Shown here in pieces: positions 25,538 to 34,238 of a stretch of 64,000 bases of DNA. Each line of letters starts with the position of its first letter. Positions within the stretch are counted from its first letter, which is position 1. The DNA comes from Paucibacter sp. Y2R2-4 (lineage in GTDB: Bacteria > Pseudomonadota > Gammaproteobacteria > Burkholderiales > Burkholderiaceae_C): positions 744,001-808,000 of the forward strand of contig NZ_JAJIRO010000003.1 of assembly GCF_025717535.1 (NCBI RefSeq), given 5' to 3'. Below the pieces are notes generated by a model. That model was not told the DNA's origin. It made no database searches and saw nothing but the letters and a program-made list of their open reading frames with translations. Both the position numbers and the translations under genes were made by a program.

Positions 25538-26668
25538 ATGGTTTCTTTTCAGCACATCGATGGCTATGTTCTGACGCCGCAGGGTTTTGTCCGCGGTTTC
25601 ATTGAACAAGAAAACGGCCGCATCACCCGCATCGAGGGTGAGCCGGTCAGCGAAAGCCAAGTTCGGCATGACGCGGTGGCCTTGCCCATCGTGTTGCCGG
25701 GTTTCATCGATGTGCATGTGCACGGCGGCGGCGGCCACGACACCATGGAGGGCGGCGAGGCCGCGCTGCAGATGTCCAAGCTGCATGTGCGCCACGGCAC
25801 GACCTCGCTCTTGGCCACCACCATGACCGCGCCGCTGGAAGACATCCGCAAGGCCATTGCCGCGCTGGCGCCGGTGTGCCGCGAGCGGGCCAAGAACGGC
25901 GCTCGCGTGCTGGGTGTGCATCTGGAAGGCCCCTACATCAGCCCGGCCAAGCTGGGCGCACAGCCCGACTTTGCCAAGCCGGCCAGTCTGGAAGAGATCC
26001 ATGCGCTGCACGCGCTGGCACCGATCCGTTTGATCACGCTGGCGCCGGAATTGCCCGGCACCTTGGAGTTGATTGCGCAGCTGCGCGCCGAGGGCTTCCA
26101 AGTGCAGATCGGCCACACGGCCGGCACTTACGAAGATGGCGTGGCCGCGCTGCAGCAGGGCGCGGGTGGCTTCACCCATTTGTTCAATGCGATGACCGGC
26201 TTGCATCACCGCGAGCCCGGCATGGTGGGCGCCGCCCTGGCACATGCCCGTTATGCCGAAGTCATCCCCGACCTGCTGCATGTGCACCCGGGCGCGATTC
26301 GCGTGGCGATGCGTTCCATCCCCTGCATGTTCTGCGTCACCGATTCCACCGCCGCCGCCGGCATGCCCGATGGCGACTACAAGCTGGGCAGCCACACGGT
26401 CACCAAGTGCATGGGCGGCGTGCGCCTGCCCGATGGCACCTTGGCCGGCAGCACGCTGACGATGGACCAGGCGCTGCGCAATCTGGTCGGCATGGGTCTG
26501 GAAATTGAAGACGCGTCGAAGCGGGTGTCCAGCTATGCGGCGGAATACATGGGTTTGAGTGATCGCGGCCAGCTGGCCGTTGGGGCTTGGGCGGATTTGG
26601 TGGTAATGGATCGCGCCCTGCAGTTGCAACGCGTGGTCGTTGAAGGAGAAGAAATTGACCTCGCTTGA
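25538..26668 (+). CDS. nagA: N-acetylglucosamine-6-phosphate deacetylase
   Basis: A 376-residue amidohydrolase that turns GlcNAc-6-P into GlcN-6-P and acetate. Metal and substrate motifs are visible: GFIDVHVHGGGGHDTMEG, HLEGPYISPAKLGA with the metal Glu, GHTAGTYEDG, THLFNAMTGLHHREPG and FCVTDSTAAAGMPDG with the catalytic Asp, then GTLAGSTLTMDQALRNLV. Length is normal. It follows nagR by 18 bases and its end overlaps the start of the deaminase gene. Confidence 0.95.
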   Translation: MVSFQHIDGYVLTPQGFVRGFIEQENGRITRIEGEPVSESQVRHDAVALPIVLPGFIDVHVHGGGGHDTMEGGEAALQMSKLHVRHGTTSLLATTMTAPLEDIRKAIAALAPVCRERAKNGARVLGVHLEGPYISPAKLGAQPDFAKPASLEEIHALHALAPIRLITLAPELPGTLELIAQLRAEGFQVQIGHTAGTYEDGVAALQQGAGGFTHLFNAMTGLHHREPGMVGAALAHARYAEVIPDLLHVHPGAIRVAMRSIPCMFCVTDSTAAAGMPDGDYKLGSHTVTKCMGGVRLPDGTLAGSTLTMDQALRNLVGMGLEIEDASKRVSSYAAEYMGLSDRGQLAVGAWADLVVMDRALQLQRVVVEGEEIDLA

Positions 26669-27698
26669 GACTAAGTACGCATCCAAGATGCAAGAAGAGG
26701 CGCTGTTGGCGCCGGCCGCCGTGGCCCGCCAACTGGCCCACGATCAAAACGCCTATGCCGAACTCGGCCAGGCCCTGCGCGACAACCCGCCGACCAGCTT
26801 GCTGACCGTGGCGCGCGGTAGCTCCGACCACGCCGCCCACTACATGGCCTATCTGATGATGGCGCGCATGGGCCGTCTGGTGACCTCTCTGCCGATGTCG
26901 CTGGTGACGCTGTATCAAAGCAAGATCGTCTGCGACGGTCTGGTCTCGCTGGCCTTCTCGCAGTCGGGCCAGAGCCCCGATCTGGTGGCGCCGACCAAGT
27001 TTTTCCGTGAAGGCGGCGCCCGCACGGTGGCTTTTGTGAACGCCGACAGCTCGCCTTTGGCCGATGCGGCCCAGTTCGTGTTCCCGCTGCGCTCGGGCCC
27101 CGAGCTGAGCGTGGCTGCCACCAAGAGCTATATCGCTCAGCTGGTGGCCGGCGCCCGCGTGGTGGCCGCCTGGAGTGGTGACGAAGACCTGCAAGCCGCC
27201 CTGCAACAGCTGCCGCAAGCGCTGGAACAAGCCGCTGCACAGCGTTGGGATGTGGCCGTCGATGTGCTGAAGAACGCCGACAAGCTCTTCGTCATCGGCC
27301 GCGGCACCGGCTTGCCCATCGCCATGGAAGCGGCGCTGAAGTTCAAGGAAACCTGCGGCATTCAAGCCGAGGCTTTCTCGGGCGCCGAAGTGAAACATGG
27401 CCCGATGGCCTTGGTCGAAGAAGGCTACCCGATGCTGGTGTTCGCACCGCGCGGCCCGGCCCAAGCCGGCCTGCTGGCCCTGGCCGAAGAAATGCGCGGC
27501 CGTGGTGCGCGCGTGCTGTTGGCTGCACCAGAAGGCACACCCGGCGCCGAGCTGCCTTTGAGCTGCACCGGCAATGAAGATCTGGACCCGATCGCCGTGG
27601 TGCAGAGCTTCTACCCGATGGTGGAAGCGCTGGCCCGCGCGCGCGGCCGCAACCCGGATTCGCCACCGCACCTGGCCAAAGTCACCAAGACCAACTGA
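26655..27698 (+). CDS. Glucosamine-6-phosphate deaminase of the SIS type (NagB-II)
   Basis: A 347-residue protein with two SIS domains, like the isomerase half of GlmS without the glutaminase. TVARGSSDHAAHYMAYLM and SFSQSGQSPD-like AFSQSGQSPDLVAP lie in the first domain, AATKSYIAQL after it, and VIGRGTGLPIAMEAALKFKETCGIQAEAFSGAEVKHGPMAL in the second. Such stand-alone proteins replace NagB in many proteobacteria, converting GlcN-6-P into fructose-6-P and ammonia. The TTG at 26655, with GGAG seven bases upstream, is the best start and overlaps the nagA stop; TTG 26640 and ATG 26688 are alternatives. Confidence 0.88.
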   Translation: MTSLETKYASKMQEEALLAPAAVARQLAHDQNAYAELGQALRDNPPTSLLTVARGSSDHAAHYMAYLMMARMGRLVTSLPMSLVTLYQSKIVCDGLVSLAFSQSGQSPDLVAPTKFFREGGARTVAFVNADSSPLADAAQFVFPLRSGPELSVAATKSYIAQLVAGARVVAAWSGDEDLQAALQQLPQALEQAAAQRWDVAVDVLKNADKLFVIGRGTGLPIAMEAALKFKETCGIQAEAFSGAEVKHGPMALVEEGYPMLVFAPRGPAQAGLLALAEEMRGRGARVLLAAPEGTPGAELPLSCTGNEDLDPIAVVQSFYPMVEALARARGRNPDSPPHLAKVTKTN

Positions 27699-27709
27699 GC
27701 CCGACCGTC

Positions 27710-29188
27710 ATGACTGCTTTTCATCCCGGCCAGCTCGTCATGGTCGACATCCAGGGCAAGTCTCTGGACGCCGCGACGGCGGCCTTCCTGCGCGAGAACC
27801 AAGTCCGCGCTGTTTGCCTGTTCCGCAAGAACCTGGGCACCGAGGCCGAGGTCCGCCAGCTGACTCGCGATCTGCGCGAGGTGATGGGCCCCACCGCTCT
27901 GATCGGCCTCGACCAAGAGGGCGGCTCGGTGGTGCGCGCCACCTTCTTGCCGCAAGCCCCTTCAGCAATGGCCTTGGGCGCGGCGGATGACGAGCAGCAA
28001 GCCGAGAACGTCGGCGCGGCGGTCGCTCGCGGCCTGGCCAGCATAGGCATCAACTGGAACTTCGCCCCGGTCCTCGACATCAACAACAATCCGGCCAACC
28101 CGGTCATCGCAGAGCGCAGCTTCTCTGAAGACGCCGATGATGTGACGCGTTTGGCCGGTGCTTGGATGCGCGGCTCGCTCAAGGAAGGCGTGGCTTGTTG
28201 CGTCAAGCATTTCCCCGGCCATGGCGACACCCATGTGGACTCGCACCTGGCCTTGCCCACCGTGGACAAGAGCCGCGCCGAGCTGGACGCGCTGGAGTTG
28301 CGCCCCTTCAAGGCCTTGCGTGACGAAGCGCCTGCGGTGATGACGGCGCATATCGTCTATCCGCAGATCGACCCCGAGCACCCCGCGACGCTGTCCACCA
28401 AGATCTTGCGCGACATCTTGCGCAATGAATGGGGCTACGACGGCGTGGTGATCACCGATGCGCTGATGATGAAGGCCATCTTCGAGCGCTATGGCTATGC
28501 CCGCGCGGCCGTGATGGCCATCCAGGCCGGTGCAGACATGATCCTGGCCCAGGGTGACCTGGAAGAGCAGGGCAAGTCCATACAAGCCTTGAAGGATGCG
28601 TTTGCACGCGGTGAGCTGACGGCAGAGCAAGGCCGTGTGGCCTGCGCGCGACTCGACAAGTTGGCCGCCGCTTACCCTGTGCGTCACGATGACTACACCG
28701 GCGCACCTCGCCAGGCCGATGATCAACTGATGCGCGCCGCTTGGGCCAGCGGCTTGACCGCCTTGCGCGGTGCTAAGGCTCCCGCCAAGGACGCGGCGCT
28801 GCGGGTCTTTGTGCAGCCCGAGGTGCCGACCGACGGCGTGTCTGAAGCCGGCCCATCGGGTCAGCAGATCGTCGACCTGTTTGCCGGTTTCCCCAATGCA
28901 AAGGTCGAATACGTTGACGACATCTTGGCCTTGGACTGGGCCTCGGTGCCGGCCGATGGGCGACTGAATATCGTCGCCTCTACGCACCGCATGCGTTATG
29001 CCGAAAACGCCAAGCAGTGGCGGCCGGATCTGCATCTGGTCTTGTGGAACCCCTTCCAAGCCTTGGATGTGCCCGGCCCGACCGTAGTCACCTGGGGTTA
29101 TGCCGATGGCGCCTTGGCCGGTTTGCAAGCATGGTTGCAAGGTGACTTGCAAGCCACGGCGCAAAGCCCGGTGCAACTGGGCGCCTGA
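27710..29188 (+). CDS. GH3 beta-N-acetylhexosaminidase (NagZ-like)
   Basis: A 492-residue glycoside hydrolase family 3 protein without a signal peptide, so cytoplasmic. ALIGLDQEGGSVVR, the catalytic loop KHFPGHGDTHVDSHLALP at about residues 165-182 with the Asp/His dyad of NagZ-type enzymes, and VVITDALMMKAI with the nucleophile Asp are clear. Beyond about residue 330 it has an extra C-terminal domain of some 150 residues, longer than the ~340-residue E. coli NagZ. In this operon it would free GlcNAc from imported chito-oligosaccharides or muropeptides. It lies 11 bases after the deaminase gene. Confidence 0.9.
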   Translation: MTAFHPGQLVMVDIQGKSLDAATAAFLRENQVRAVCLFRKNLGTEAEVRQLTRDLREVMGPTALIGLDQEGGSVVRATFLPQAPSAMALGAADDEQQAENVGAAVARGLASIGINWNFAPVLDINNNPANPVIAERSFSEDADDVTRLAGAWMRGSLKEGVACCVKHFPGHGDTHVDSHLALPTVDKSRAELDALELRPFKALRDEAPAVMTAHIVYPQIDPEHPATLSTKILRDILRNEWGYDGVVITDALMMKAIFERYGYARAAVMAIQAGADMILAQGDLEEQGKSIQALKDAFARGELTAEQGRVACARLDKLAAAYPVRHDDYTGAPRQADDQLMRAAWASGLTALRGAKAPAKDAALRVFVQPEVPTDGVSEAGPSGQQIVDLFAGFPNAKVEYVDDILALDWASVPADGRLNIVASTHRMRYAENAKQWRPDLHLVLWNPFQALDVPGPTVVTWGYADGALAGLQAWLQGDLQATAQSPVQLGA

Positions 29189-29249
29189 GTTCGGTTTTTA
29201 GCGACTGAACTTTCTCGGGCCCAGAGATTCAAAGAACAAGAGGAGACCG

Positions 29250-30578
29250 GTGATGAGCCGCCAGGAACCAGCCCCAAGCGCGCCCACGCGCAACCCGATC
29301 CACTGGGTGCCCAGCCTGTACTTTGTGCAGGGCATGCAGTTTTTTGTCGTCATGCTGATTGCCGGCCTGATGTTCAAGAATATGGGCGTCGAGAACGACC
29401 AGATTGCCCGCTGGACCGGCCTGCTGGGACTGGCCTGGGCCATCAAGCCGCTGTGGAGCCCCTTCTTAGAGCTGGCACGCAGCAAGAAGCTGATCGTGGT
29501 GGCCATGCAGTTCACTGGCGCCGCCGGCCTTGGCCTCTTGGCTTTGGCGCTGCAATTGCCGATGTGGTTTGCTGCGGCCATCGGCGTGCTCTTCGTGCTG
29601 GCCTATGCCTCGGCCACGCATGACATCGCTTGTGACGGCCTGTACATGGCGGCGCTGGATGCCAAGCAACAAGCGGCTTACGCGGGCTGGCAAGGCGCCT
29701 TCTTCAATGCCTCCAAATTCCTGACTCTGGGTGGCTTGTTGGTTTTGGCCGGCCACTTGGAGAAGCAGTTTGGCGTCTTCAATGCTTGGTCCATCATCTT
29801 TGTGCTCTTGGCCGTCTTGTTGGCTCTGCTGGCCAGCTACAACGCTTGGGCCTTGCCGGGAACGCTGAATACCGAAACCGCCGACATCAGCGTGGCCGGG
29901 GTCGCCAAGACTCTGCGCGAGGTGATTGGTGACTTCTTGCAAAAGCCGGGCATCTGGCTGGCGATTCTGTTCATCGTCTTGTTCCGCTTTGCCGAAGGCC
30001 AGGTGCAGACCATCGGCCCCTTGTTCCTGATTGAAGCGCGCGAGAAGGGCGGCTTGGGGCTGACCACCGAACAGGTGGGTGGCGTCTACGGCACGGTCGG
30101 TACAGCGGCTTTCTTGGTGGGCAGCATTCTGGGGGGCTACTTCACGTCCTGGCTGAGTCTGCGCCGCGCCATGCCCATTCTGATCTTGATGATGGGCGTG
30201 CCGAATGTCACCTTCTACTACCTGAGCTTGAGTCTGCCGCAAGACATGTTCCACATCAGCGCTGCGGTCGCAGTGGAGATGTTTGGTTATGGCTTTGGTT
30301 TCGTCGGCATGATTCTCTACATCATGCAGGCCGTGGCACCGGGCAAGTTCCAGACTGCGCATTACGCCTTGGGTTCTGGGGTGATGCAGCTGGGCTTTAT
30401 TTTCTCCAAGACCATCAGCGGCGACATTCAGGTGGCCATGGGCTATCAGCATTTCTTCTTGTGGACCATCGCCTGCGGTGTTCCTGCCCTGGTGCTGATG
30501 TTCTTCGTTAAGTTCCCCAAGCCGCAGTCGGCGCCTGAGAACAAGGCCGATTCGGCCGCAGCGGCTGTGACCTCCTGA
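29250..30578 (+). CDS. AmpG-like MFS transporter of the amino-sugar operon
   Basis: A 442-residue protein with about 12 hydrophobic helices. PSLYFVQGMQFFVVMLIAGLMFKNMG, KPLWSPFLE and LAYASATHDIACDGLYMAAL match the AmpG/acetyl-CoA transporter branch of the major facilitator superfamily; DIACDG-type motifs in helix 4 are usual there. AmpG imports GlcNAc-anhydro-MurNAc from the periplasm. In a nag operon the substrate could be GlcNAc, chitobiose or muropeptides. AAGAGGAG stands upstream of the ATG at 29250. Directly after its end comes a terminator-like hairpin inside the next gene. Confidence 0.85.
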   Translation: MMSRQEPAPSAPTRNPIHWVPSLYFVQGMQFFVVMLIAGLMFKNMGVENDQIARWTGLLGLAWAIKPLWSPFLELARSKKLIVVAMQFTGAAGLGLLALALQLPMWFAAAIGVLFVLAYASATHDIACDGLYMAALDAKQQAAYAGWQGAFFNASKFLTLGGLLVLAGHLEKQFGVFNAWSIIFVLLAVLLALLASYNAWALPGTLNTETADISVAGVAKTLREVIGDFLQKPGIWLAILFIVLFRFAEGQVQTIGPLFLIEAREKGGLGLTTEQVGGVYGTVGTAAFLVGSILGGYFTSWLSLRRAMPILILMMGVPNVTFYYLSLSLPQDMFHISAAVAVEMFGYGFGFVGMILYIMQAVAPGKFQTAHYALGSGVMQLGFIFSKTISGDIQVAMGYQHFFLWTIACGVPALVLMFFVKFPKPQSAPENKADSAAAAVTS

Positions 30579-30601
30579 TTGCCCCAAGGCCATACATCCT
30601 T

Positions 30602-31531
30602 ATGTTCAAGATGAACACCTTCAGCAAGGCGGCCGCGATGGCCGCCTTTTTTTGCTTGAACACCGTGGCGAACGCCGCGCAGCCCAAGCCGACGCAGATC
30701 TTTTTTGACGACTTCAATTACGCCGATGTGCCGGCCCTGACGGCCAAGGGCTGGACGCCACGCAGCAAAGCCGGCCACCCCGGCGTGCCCGGTGCGCAGT
30801 GGAGCGCCGAGCAATTCAGCCTGCATGAAGACCCGAGCCTGAAGGGCAACCGTGTGCTGCGTTTGAGCGCCAGCACCGATGGCAGCAGCGAGGGCACGCG
30901 CCAAGCGCAGCTCTGCCATGCGCGCAAGTATCTGGAGGGCACTTATGCCGCTCGCATCCGTTTCACCGATGCGCCGGTGGCAGGTGTGGATGGCGACCCG
31001 GTGATTCAGACTTTTTACGCGGTCACGCCGCTCAAGCATGACTTTGACCCTGAGTTCAGCGAGATGGACTGGGAGTACCTGCCCAACGGCGGCTGGGGCA
31101 GCGAGAAGACGCGGCTTTACGGCATTGCCTGGCAGACGGTGCAACTCGAGCCTTGGCAGGCGCACAACCAGCAACACGAAGAGTTCGGCAGCCTGAACGG
31201 CTGGCATGAGCTGATGATGCAGGTGTCCGAAGGGCGCGTGAAACTGTTTCTGGATGGCCGGCAAATCGCCACCCATGGCGGTCGCACCTACCCGGTGACG
31301 CCGATGTCGATCAACTTCAATCTCTGGTTCTCGCCCGGCGGTTTGTTGCCCAAGACCGAGCAGGCGCGCAGTTACGAGCAAGACGTGGACTGGGTTTTTC
31401 ATGCCCACAATCAGGTCTTGAGCCCTAAGCAGGTGAAGGCGGAAGTTCAACGTTTGCGTGCGAAGGGCATTGCCCAAATGGACACTGTGCCTGCGGCCGA
31501 GCCGGCGCTGAGTAGCCTGTGTGATTTCTGA
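30602..31531 (+). CDS. Secreted GH16-like glycoside hydrolase
   Basis: A 309-residue protein with a signal peptide (TFSKAAAMAAFFCLNTVANA) and a jelly-roll-like body. FDDFNYADVPAL and LEGTYAARIRFTDAP are typical of the N-terminal half of laminarinase-type folds, and SEMDWEYL carries the GH16 catalytic pattern E-x-D-x-E (Glu154, Asp156, Glu158). SINFNLWFSPGG and YEQDVDWVFH follow as in the family. The substrate is not predictable; a link with amino-sugar polymers is suggested by the operon only. ATGs at 30602 and 30611 are possible and no strong SD is visible. A terminator-like hairpin lies within the signal-peptide codons. Confidence 0.75.
   Translation: MFKMNTFSKAAAMAAFFCLNTVANAAQPKPTQIFFDDFNYADVPALTAKGWTPRSKAGHPGVPGAQWSAEQFSLHEDPSLKGNRVLRLSASTDGSSEGTRQAQLCHARKYLEGTYAARIRFTDAPVAGVDGDPVIQTFYAVTPLKHDFDPEFSEMDWEYLPNGGWGSEKTRLYGIAWQTVQLEPWQAHNQQHEEFGSLNGWHELMMQVSEGRVKLFLDGRQIATHGGRTYPVTPMSINFNLWFSPGGLLPKTEQARSYEQDVDWVFHAHNQVLSPKQVKAEVQRLRAKGIAQMDTVPAAEPALSSLCDF
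30628..30653 (+). terminator. Terminator-like hairpin inside the GH16 signal-peptide codons
   Basis: GGCGGCC (30628-30634), loop GCGAT, GGCCGCC (30640-30646) and seven Ts form a textbook intrinsic terminator 50 bases after the MFS stop. It falls within the first 18 codons of the GH16-like gene, so it may act as a conditional attenuator masked by translating ribosomes. Confidence 0.65.
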
Positions 31532-31551
31532 TTGAGAGCCTGGATTTTTAG

Positions 31552-32631
31552 ATGAGTGCCACCCCAAACAACAACCAACGATTCGCCTCCGTGGATGCGC
31601 TGCGTGGCCTGAGCGTGGCGGCCATGCTGCTGGTCAACAACCCTGGCGATTGGGGGTATGTCTATGCGCCGCTGGAGCATGCGGCCTGGCATGGTTGCAC
31701 GCCGACGGATTTGATCTTCCCCTTCTTCTTATTCATCGTGGGCGTCTCCATCGCCTTGGCCTTTGGCGCGCGCATTGACGCCCAAGCGCCACAAGCGCCA
31801 ATGGCCAGGACAGTATTGGTGCGCTCTTTGCGCATCATCGCCTTGGGGCTGGCCCTACATGCCCTGTCTTGGTGGCTGATGAGCAAGCCGGAATTTCGCA
31901 TCCCCGGCGTCTTGCAGCGCATCGGTATTTGCTTTGCCTTCACCGGGCTGGTCGCGATCTATCTGAAGCAAAGATTGCAGCTTCTGCTGCTGGCGGCCTT
32001 GTTGGCCGGCTATGCGGCGCTGCTGACTTGGGGCGGAAGCCTGGACAAGATTGGCAATATCGCTTCGCGGTGGGATGCAGCCTTGTTCGGCCGCTTTGCC
32101 TATGAGTGGGCCGCGAACACAGGCATTGGTCATGACCCCGAGGGCCTGGTCAGCACCTTGGGCGCCCTGGCCACCAGCCTGCTGGGGTTGCAAGCCGGCC
32201 ACTTTTTGCGCCGCGGTCAGCTGCAGAACCTGCTGATGTTGGGCCTGCTCAGCGCTGGTGGCGGTTTGTTGTGGGCCGAGTTCCTGCCTTTGAACAAGCA
32301 GTTGTGGACCTCGTCCTTTGTCTTGTGGACCGGCGGCTTGGGCGCCTTGACTCTGGCCTTGGCGCACCATCTGATCGATAAGTCGGGCGCGCCGGCGATT
32401 GGCCGCAGCTTCGGCGTCAATGCGATTGCTGCCTATGCTGGGGCTTGGATGTGCACCGTGGTCTTGGAAGGCTTCGGCTTGATGGCGCCGCTCTATGCAA
32501 ATGGCTTCGCCTGGCTCTTGCCCTTGGTGGGGCCTTTTGGGCAGTCGCTCGCTTTTGCCTTGGCTTTTGTGGCGGTCTGGGCCTTGATCGTTGATCAGAT
32601 GGACCGGCGCAAGATCTACATCAAGGTTTGA
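31552..32631 (+). CDS. NagX-like membrane acyltransferase (HGSNAT/DUF5009 type)
   Basis: A 359-residue integral membrane protein with about 10 helices. RFASVDALRGLSVAAMLLVNNPGDW is the family start, with the conserved D-x-x-R-G, then H-A-A-W-H-G-C-T-P-T-D-L-I-F-P-F-F-L-F-I-V-G, the loop holding the His thought to take the acetyl group in heparan-alpha-glucosaminide N-acetyltransferase. FRIPGVLQRIGICFAF is also conserved. In proteobacteria these genes are called nagX in GlcNAc operons and may acetylate glucosamine residues with cytoplasmic acetyl-CoA. It is the last gene of the plus-strand amino-sugar operon. Confidence 0.85.
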   Translation: MSATPNNNQRFASVDALRGLSVAAMLLVNNPGDWGYVYAPLEHAAWHGCTPTDLIFPFFLFIVGVSIALAFGARIDAQAPQAPMARTVLVRSLRIIALGLALHALSWWLMSKPEFRIPGVLQRIGICFAFTGLVAIYLKQRLQLLLLAALLAGYAALLTWGGSLDKIGNIASRWDAALFGRFAYEWAANTGIGHDPEGLVSTLGALATSLLGLQAGHFLRRGQLQNLLMLGLLSAGGGLLWAEFLPLNKQLWTSSFVLWTGGLGALTLALAHHLIDKSGAPAIGRSFGVNAIAAYAGAWMCTVVLEGFGLMAPLYANGFAWLLPLVGPFGQSLAFALAFVAVWALIVDQMDRRKIYIKV

Positions 32632-32740
32632 CTCGAACTATTGGCAGGCCTGAGCAGACTGAGTTTTTCAGCGGCGCTCAAGTGATGGGCGCTCAGCTCA
32701 GTTTGAGTCAGCACGCTGCCCGTCACTTCGCGTCGCCTTC

Positions 32741-33982
32741 TTACTGGGGCTTGGCGTTTTCCGGGCCAGATTGCTCGGCCTTCAAGGTGCTGGGTTCCAG
32801 ATCGCGAGCGAGGCGTAAACCGAAGAATACATAAGCGGCATCCGGCGTGTCGGCATTGCGGTGGCTGGCGCGCAAGAATTTGGGGTTGTCGAAATACGAG
32901 CCTCCACGAAGTACCCGCTGTTCCGGAGTGCTGCCGACCTGACGGGCCTGGCCGATCGGGCTGGCACCTTGGTAGTTCTGGTGCATGACGTCTTCGACCC
33001 ATTCCCAGACGTTGCCCTGCATATCGTGCAGACCAAATGCATTCGGAATTTTCTGGCCAACGGGATGAACTTCGCCACCGCTATTGCTGTTGTACCAGGC
33101 GAAGTTTCTGAGCGTTTCGACTTCTTGCTCCATCGGCAAACTGTTGCGACCCGCTCGGGCGGCATATTCCCATTCCGCCTCGCTGGGCAAGCGGTAGTTC
33201 AAGCCGGTGCGACTATTGAGCCGCTTGATGAATTCCTGGGCACTGCTCCAGCTGACGCGATCCACAGGGCAGTTGCGACCGCAAGTCTTGTTGGCGCTGG
33301 GGTTGCTCCCCATGATGGCTGTCCATTCCGCTTGGGTAACCTCATATTTGCCCAGCAAGAAGCCGCGCACCTTGACGGTGTGAATGGGCTGCTCGGTGCT
33401 TGCCAAGGCGCTGCCCATCTTGAAGCTTCCCGGCGGGACCGTCACCATACGAGGGCAAACATCGCAATCCTTGGTGCCCAGCCAAGCTGGAGGAAGTGGC
33501 CCCCCCAGAGTCGCCGTGCCGCCTGAAGCGCGGCCTTTAGTTTCGATTTCGAAACTGGTGGAGTTCAATTGAGCGCTTGTTCGTTCGACATCATTCGAGG
33601 GGCGATCGCCAAGCTTGTGGCTCGCGTTGGCGCGCCAATCAGGTTCGGCGTAGCGCTTGACCATCAAGCAGGCGCTGAAAACCTGCGCCCTAGCTTCGAC
33701 ATTGAGGTCTTCTTCAATGGCTGGGTATTTAATGCCAGGAATGGTGACGCAGTAAGTAGAGCCGGCCATGGAACCTGAAGTGCATTTCAGTTGGTCAGGC
33801 AAGGTCAATGCCGGCGTGACCACCACCATTTTGGGCGGCACTTCTGCAAGGCTTGAATTCCGGCAACTGTCCAAGTCTTTTTCGAGCGCCGCAGATTCTG
33901 CTGACAGCGGAGCTTTGACGCTTGAACAAGCGGCCAATAGAAATGCCAAAACAAGTGCGGCCGCCAATGCCAGATACTTCAT
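32741..33982 (-). CDS. SUMF1/FGE-fold lipoprotein lacking the catalytic Cys pair
   Basis: A 413-residue product from the ATG at 33982 with a lipoprotein signal (LALAAALVLAFLLAAC). Residues about 60-175 are not recognised and contain several Cys. From about residue 190 is a full SUMF1 domain: MVTVPPGSFKMGS, GKYEVTQAEWTAIMG, PVDRVSWSSAQEFIKRLN, YRLPSEAEWEYAARAG, GLHDMQGNVWEWVED, RVLRGGSYFDNPKFLRASHR and FGLRLARD. The region that holds the two active-site Cys in true formylglycine-generating enzymes reads SYFDNPKFLRASHR, without Cys, so this is a binding or scaffold member. No sulfatase is nearby. Base composition is less GC-rich than in the nag operon. Confidence 0.82.
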   Translation of the reverse strand: MKYLALAAALVLAFLLAACSSVKAPLSAESAALEKDLDSCRNSSLAEVPPKMVVVTPALTLPDQLKCTSGSMAGSTYCVTIPGIKYPAIEEDLNVEARAQVFSACLMVKRYAEPDWRANASHKLGDRPSNDVERTSAQLNSTSFEIETKGRASGGTATLGGPLPPAWLGTKDCDVCPRMVTVPPGSFKMGSALASTEQPIHTVKVRGFLLGKYEVTQAEWTAIMGSNPSANKTCGRNCPVDRVSWSSAQEFIKRLNSRTGLNYRLPSEAEWEYAARAGRNSLPMEQEVETLRNFAWYNSNSGGEVHPVGQKIPNAFGLHDMQGNVWEWVEDVMHQNYQGASPIGQARQVGSTPEQRVLRGGSYFDNPKFLRASHRNADTPDAAYVFFGLRLARDLEPSTLKAEQSGPENAKPQ

Positions 33983-34238
33983 TCTTCGCCCCGGACGTAG
34001 TAGAGTTGAATCGAAAATGCAAGCATTCTGGCGGGGAGCCAAAACTAGCACATCATAAATTCAAGTCTTGATTTTTATACTTTTTACCCTCTTCAGGGGG
34101 TGACTGTGTTCTCAAGAATGTTTTTCAAGCAAGAAAAGAGCAGCGCCGGAGTCTCCAATCCGTCCGATCTTTCGCTTTCTATCGGAAAGTCGGCAAGTCA
34201 TTGATTCGGCGTCATTCCTTTGTTATGGAAATTGTCTT

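Noticed and set aside
34052-34238. A small RNA or extra gene between the SUMF1 and halogenase genes
   Set aside because: The gap is AT-rich and must hold the two divergent promoters; no ORF with a start signal and no terminator hairpin was found.
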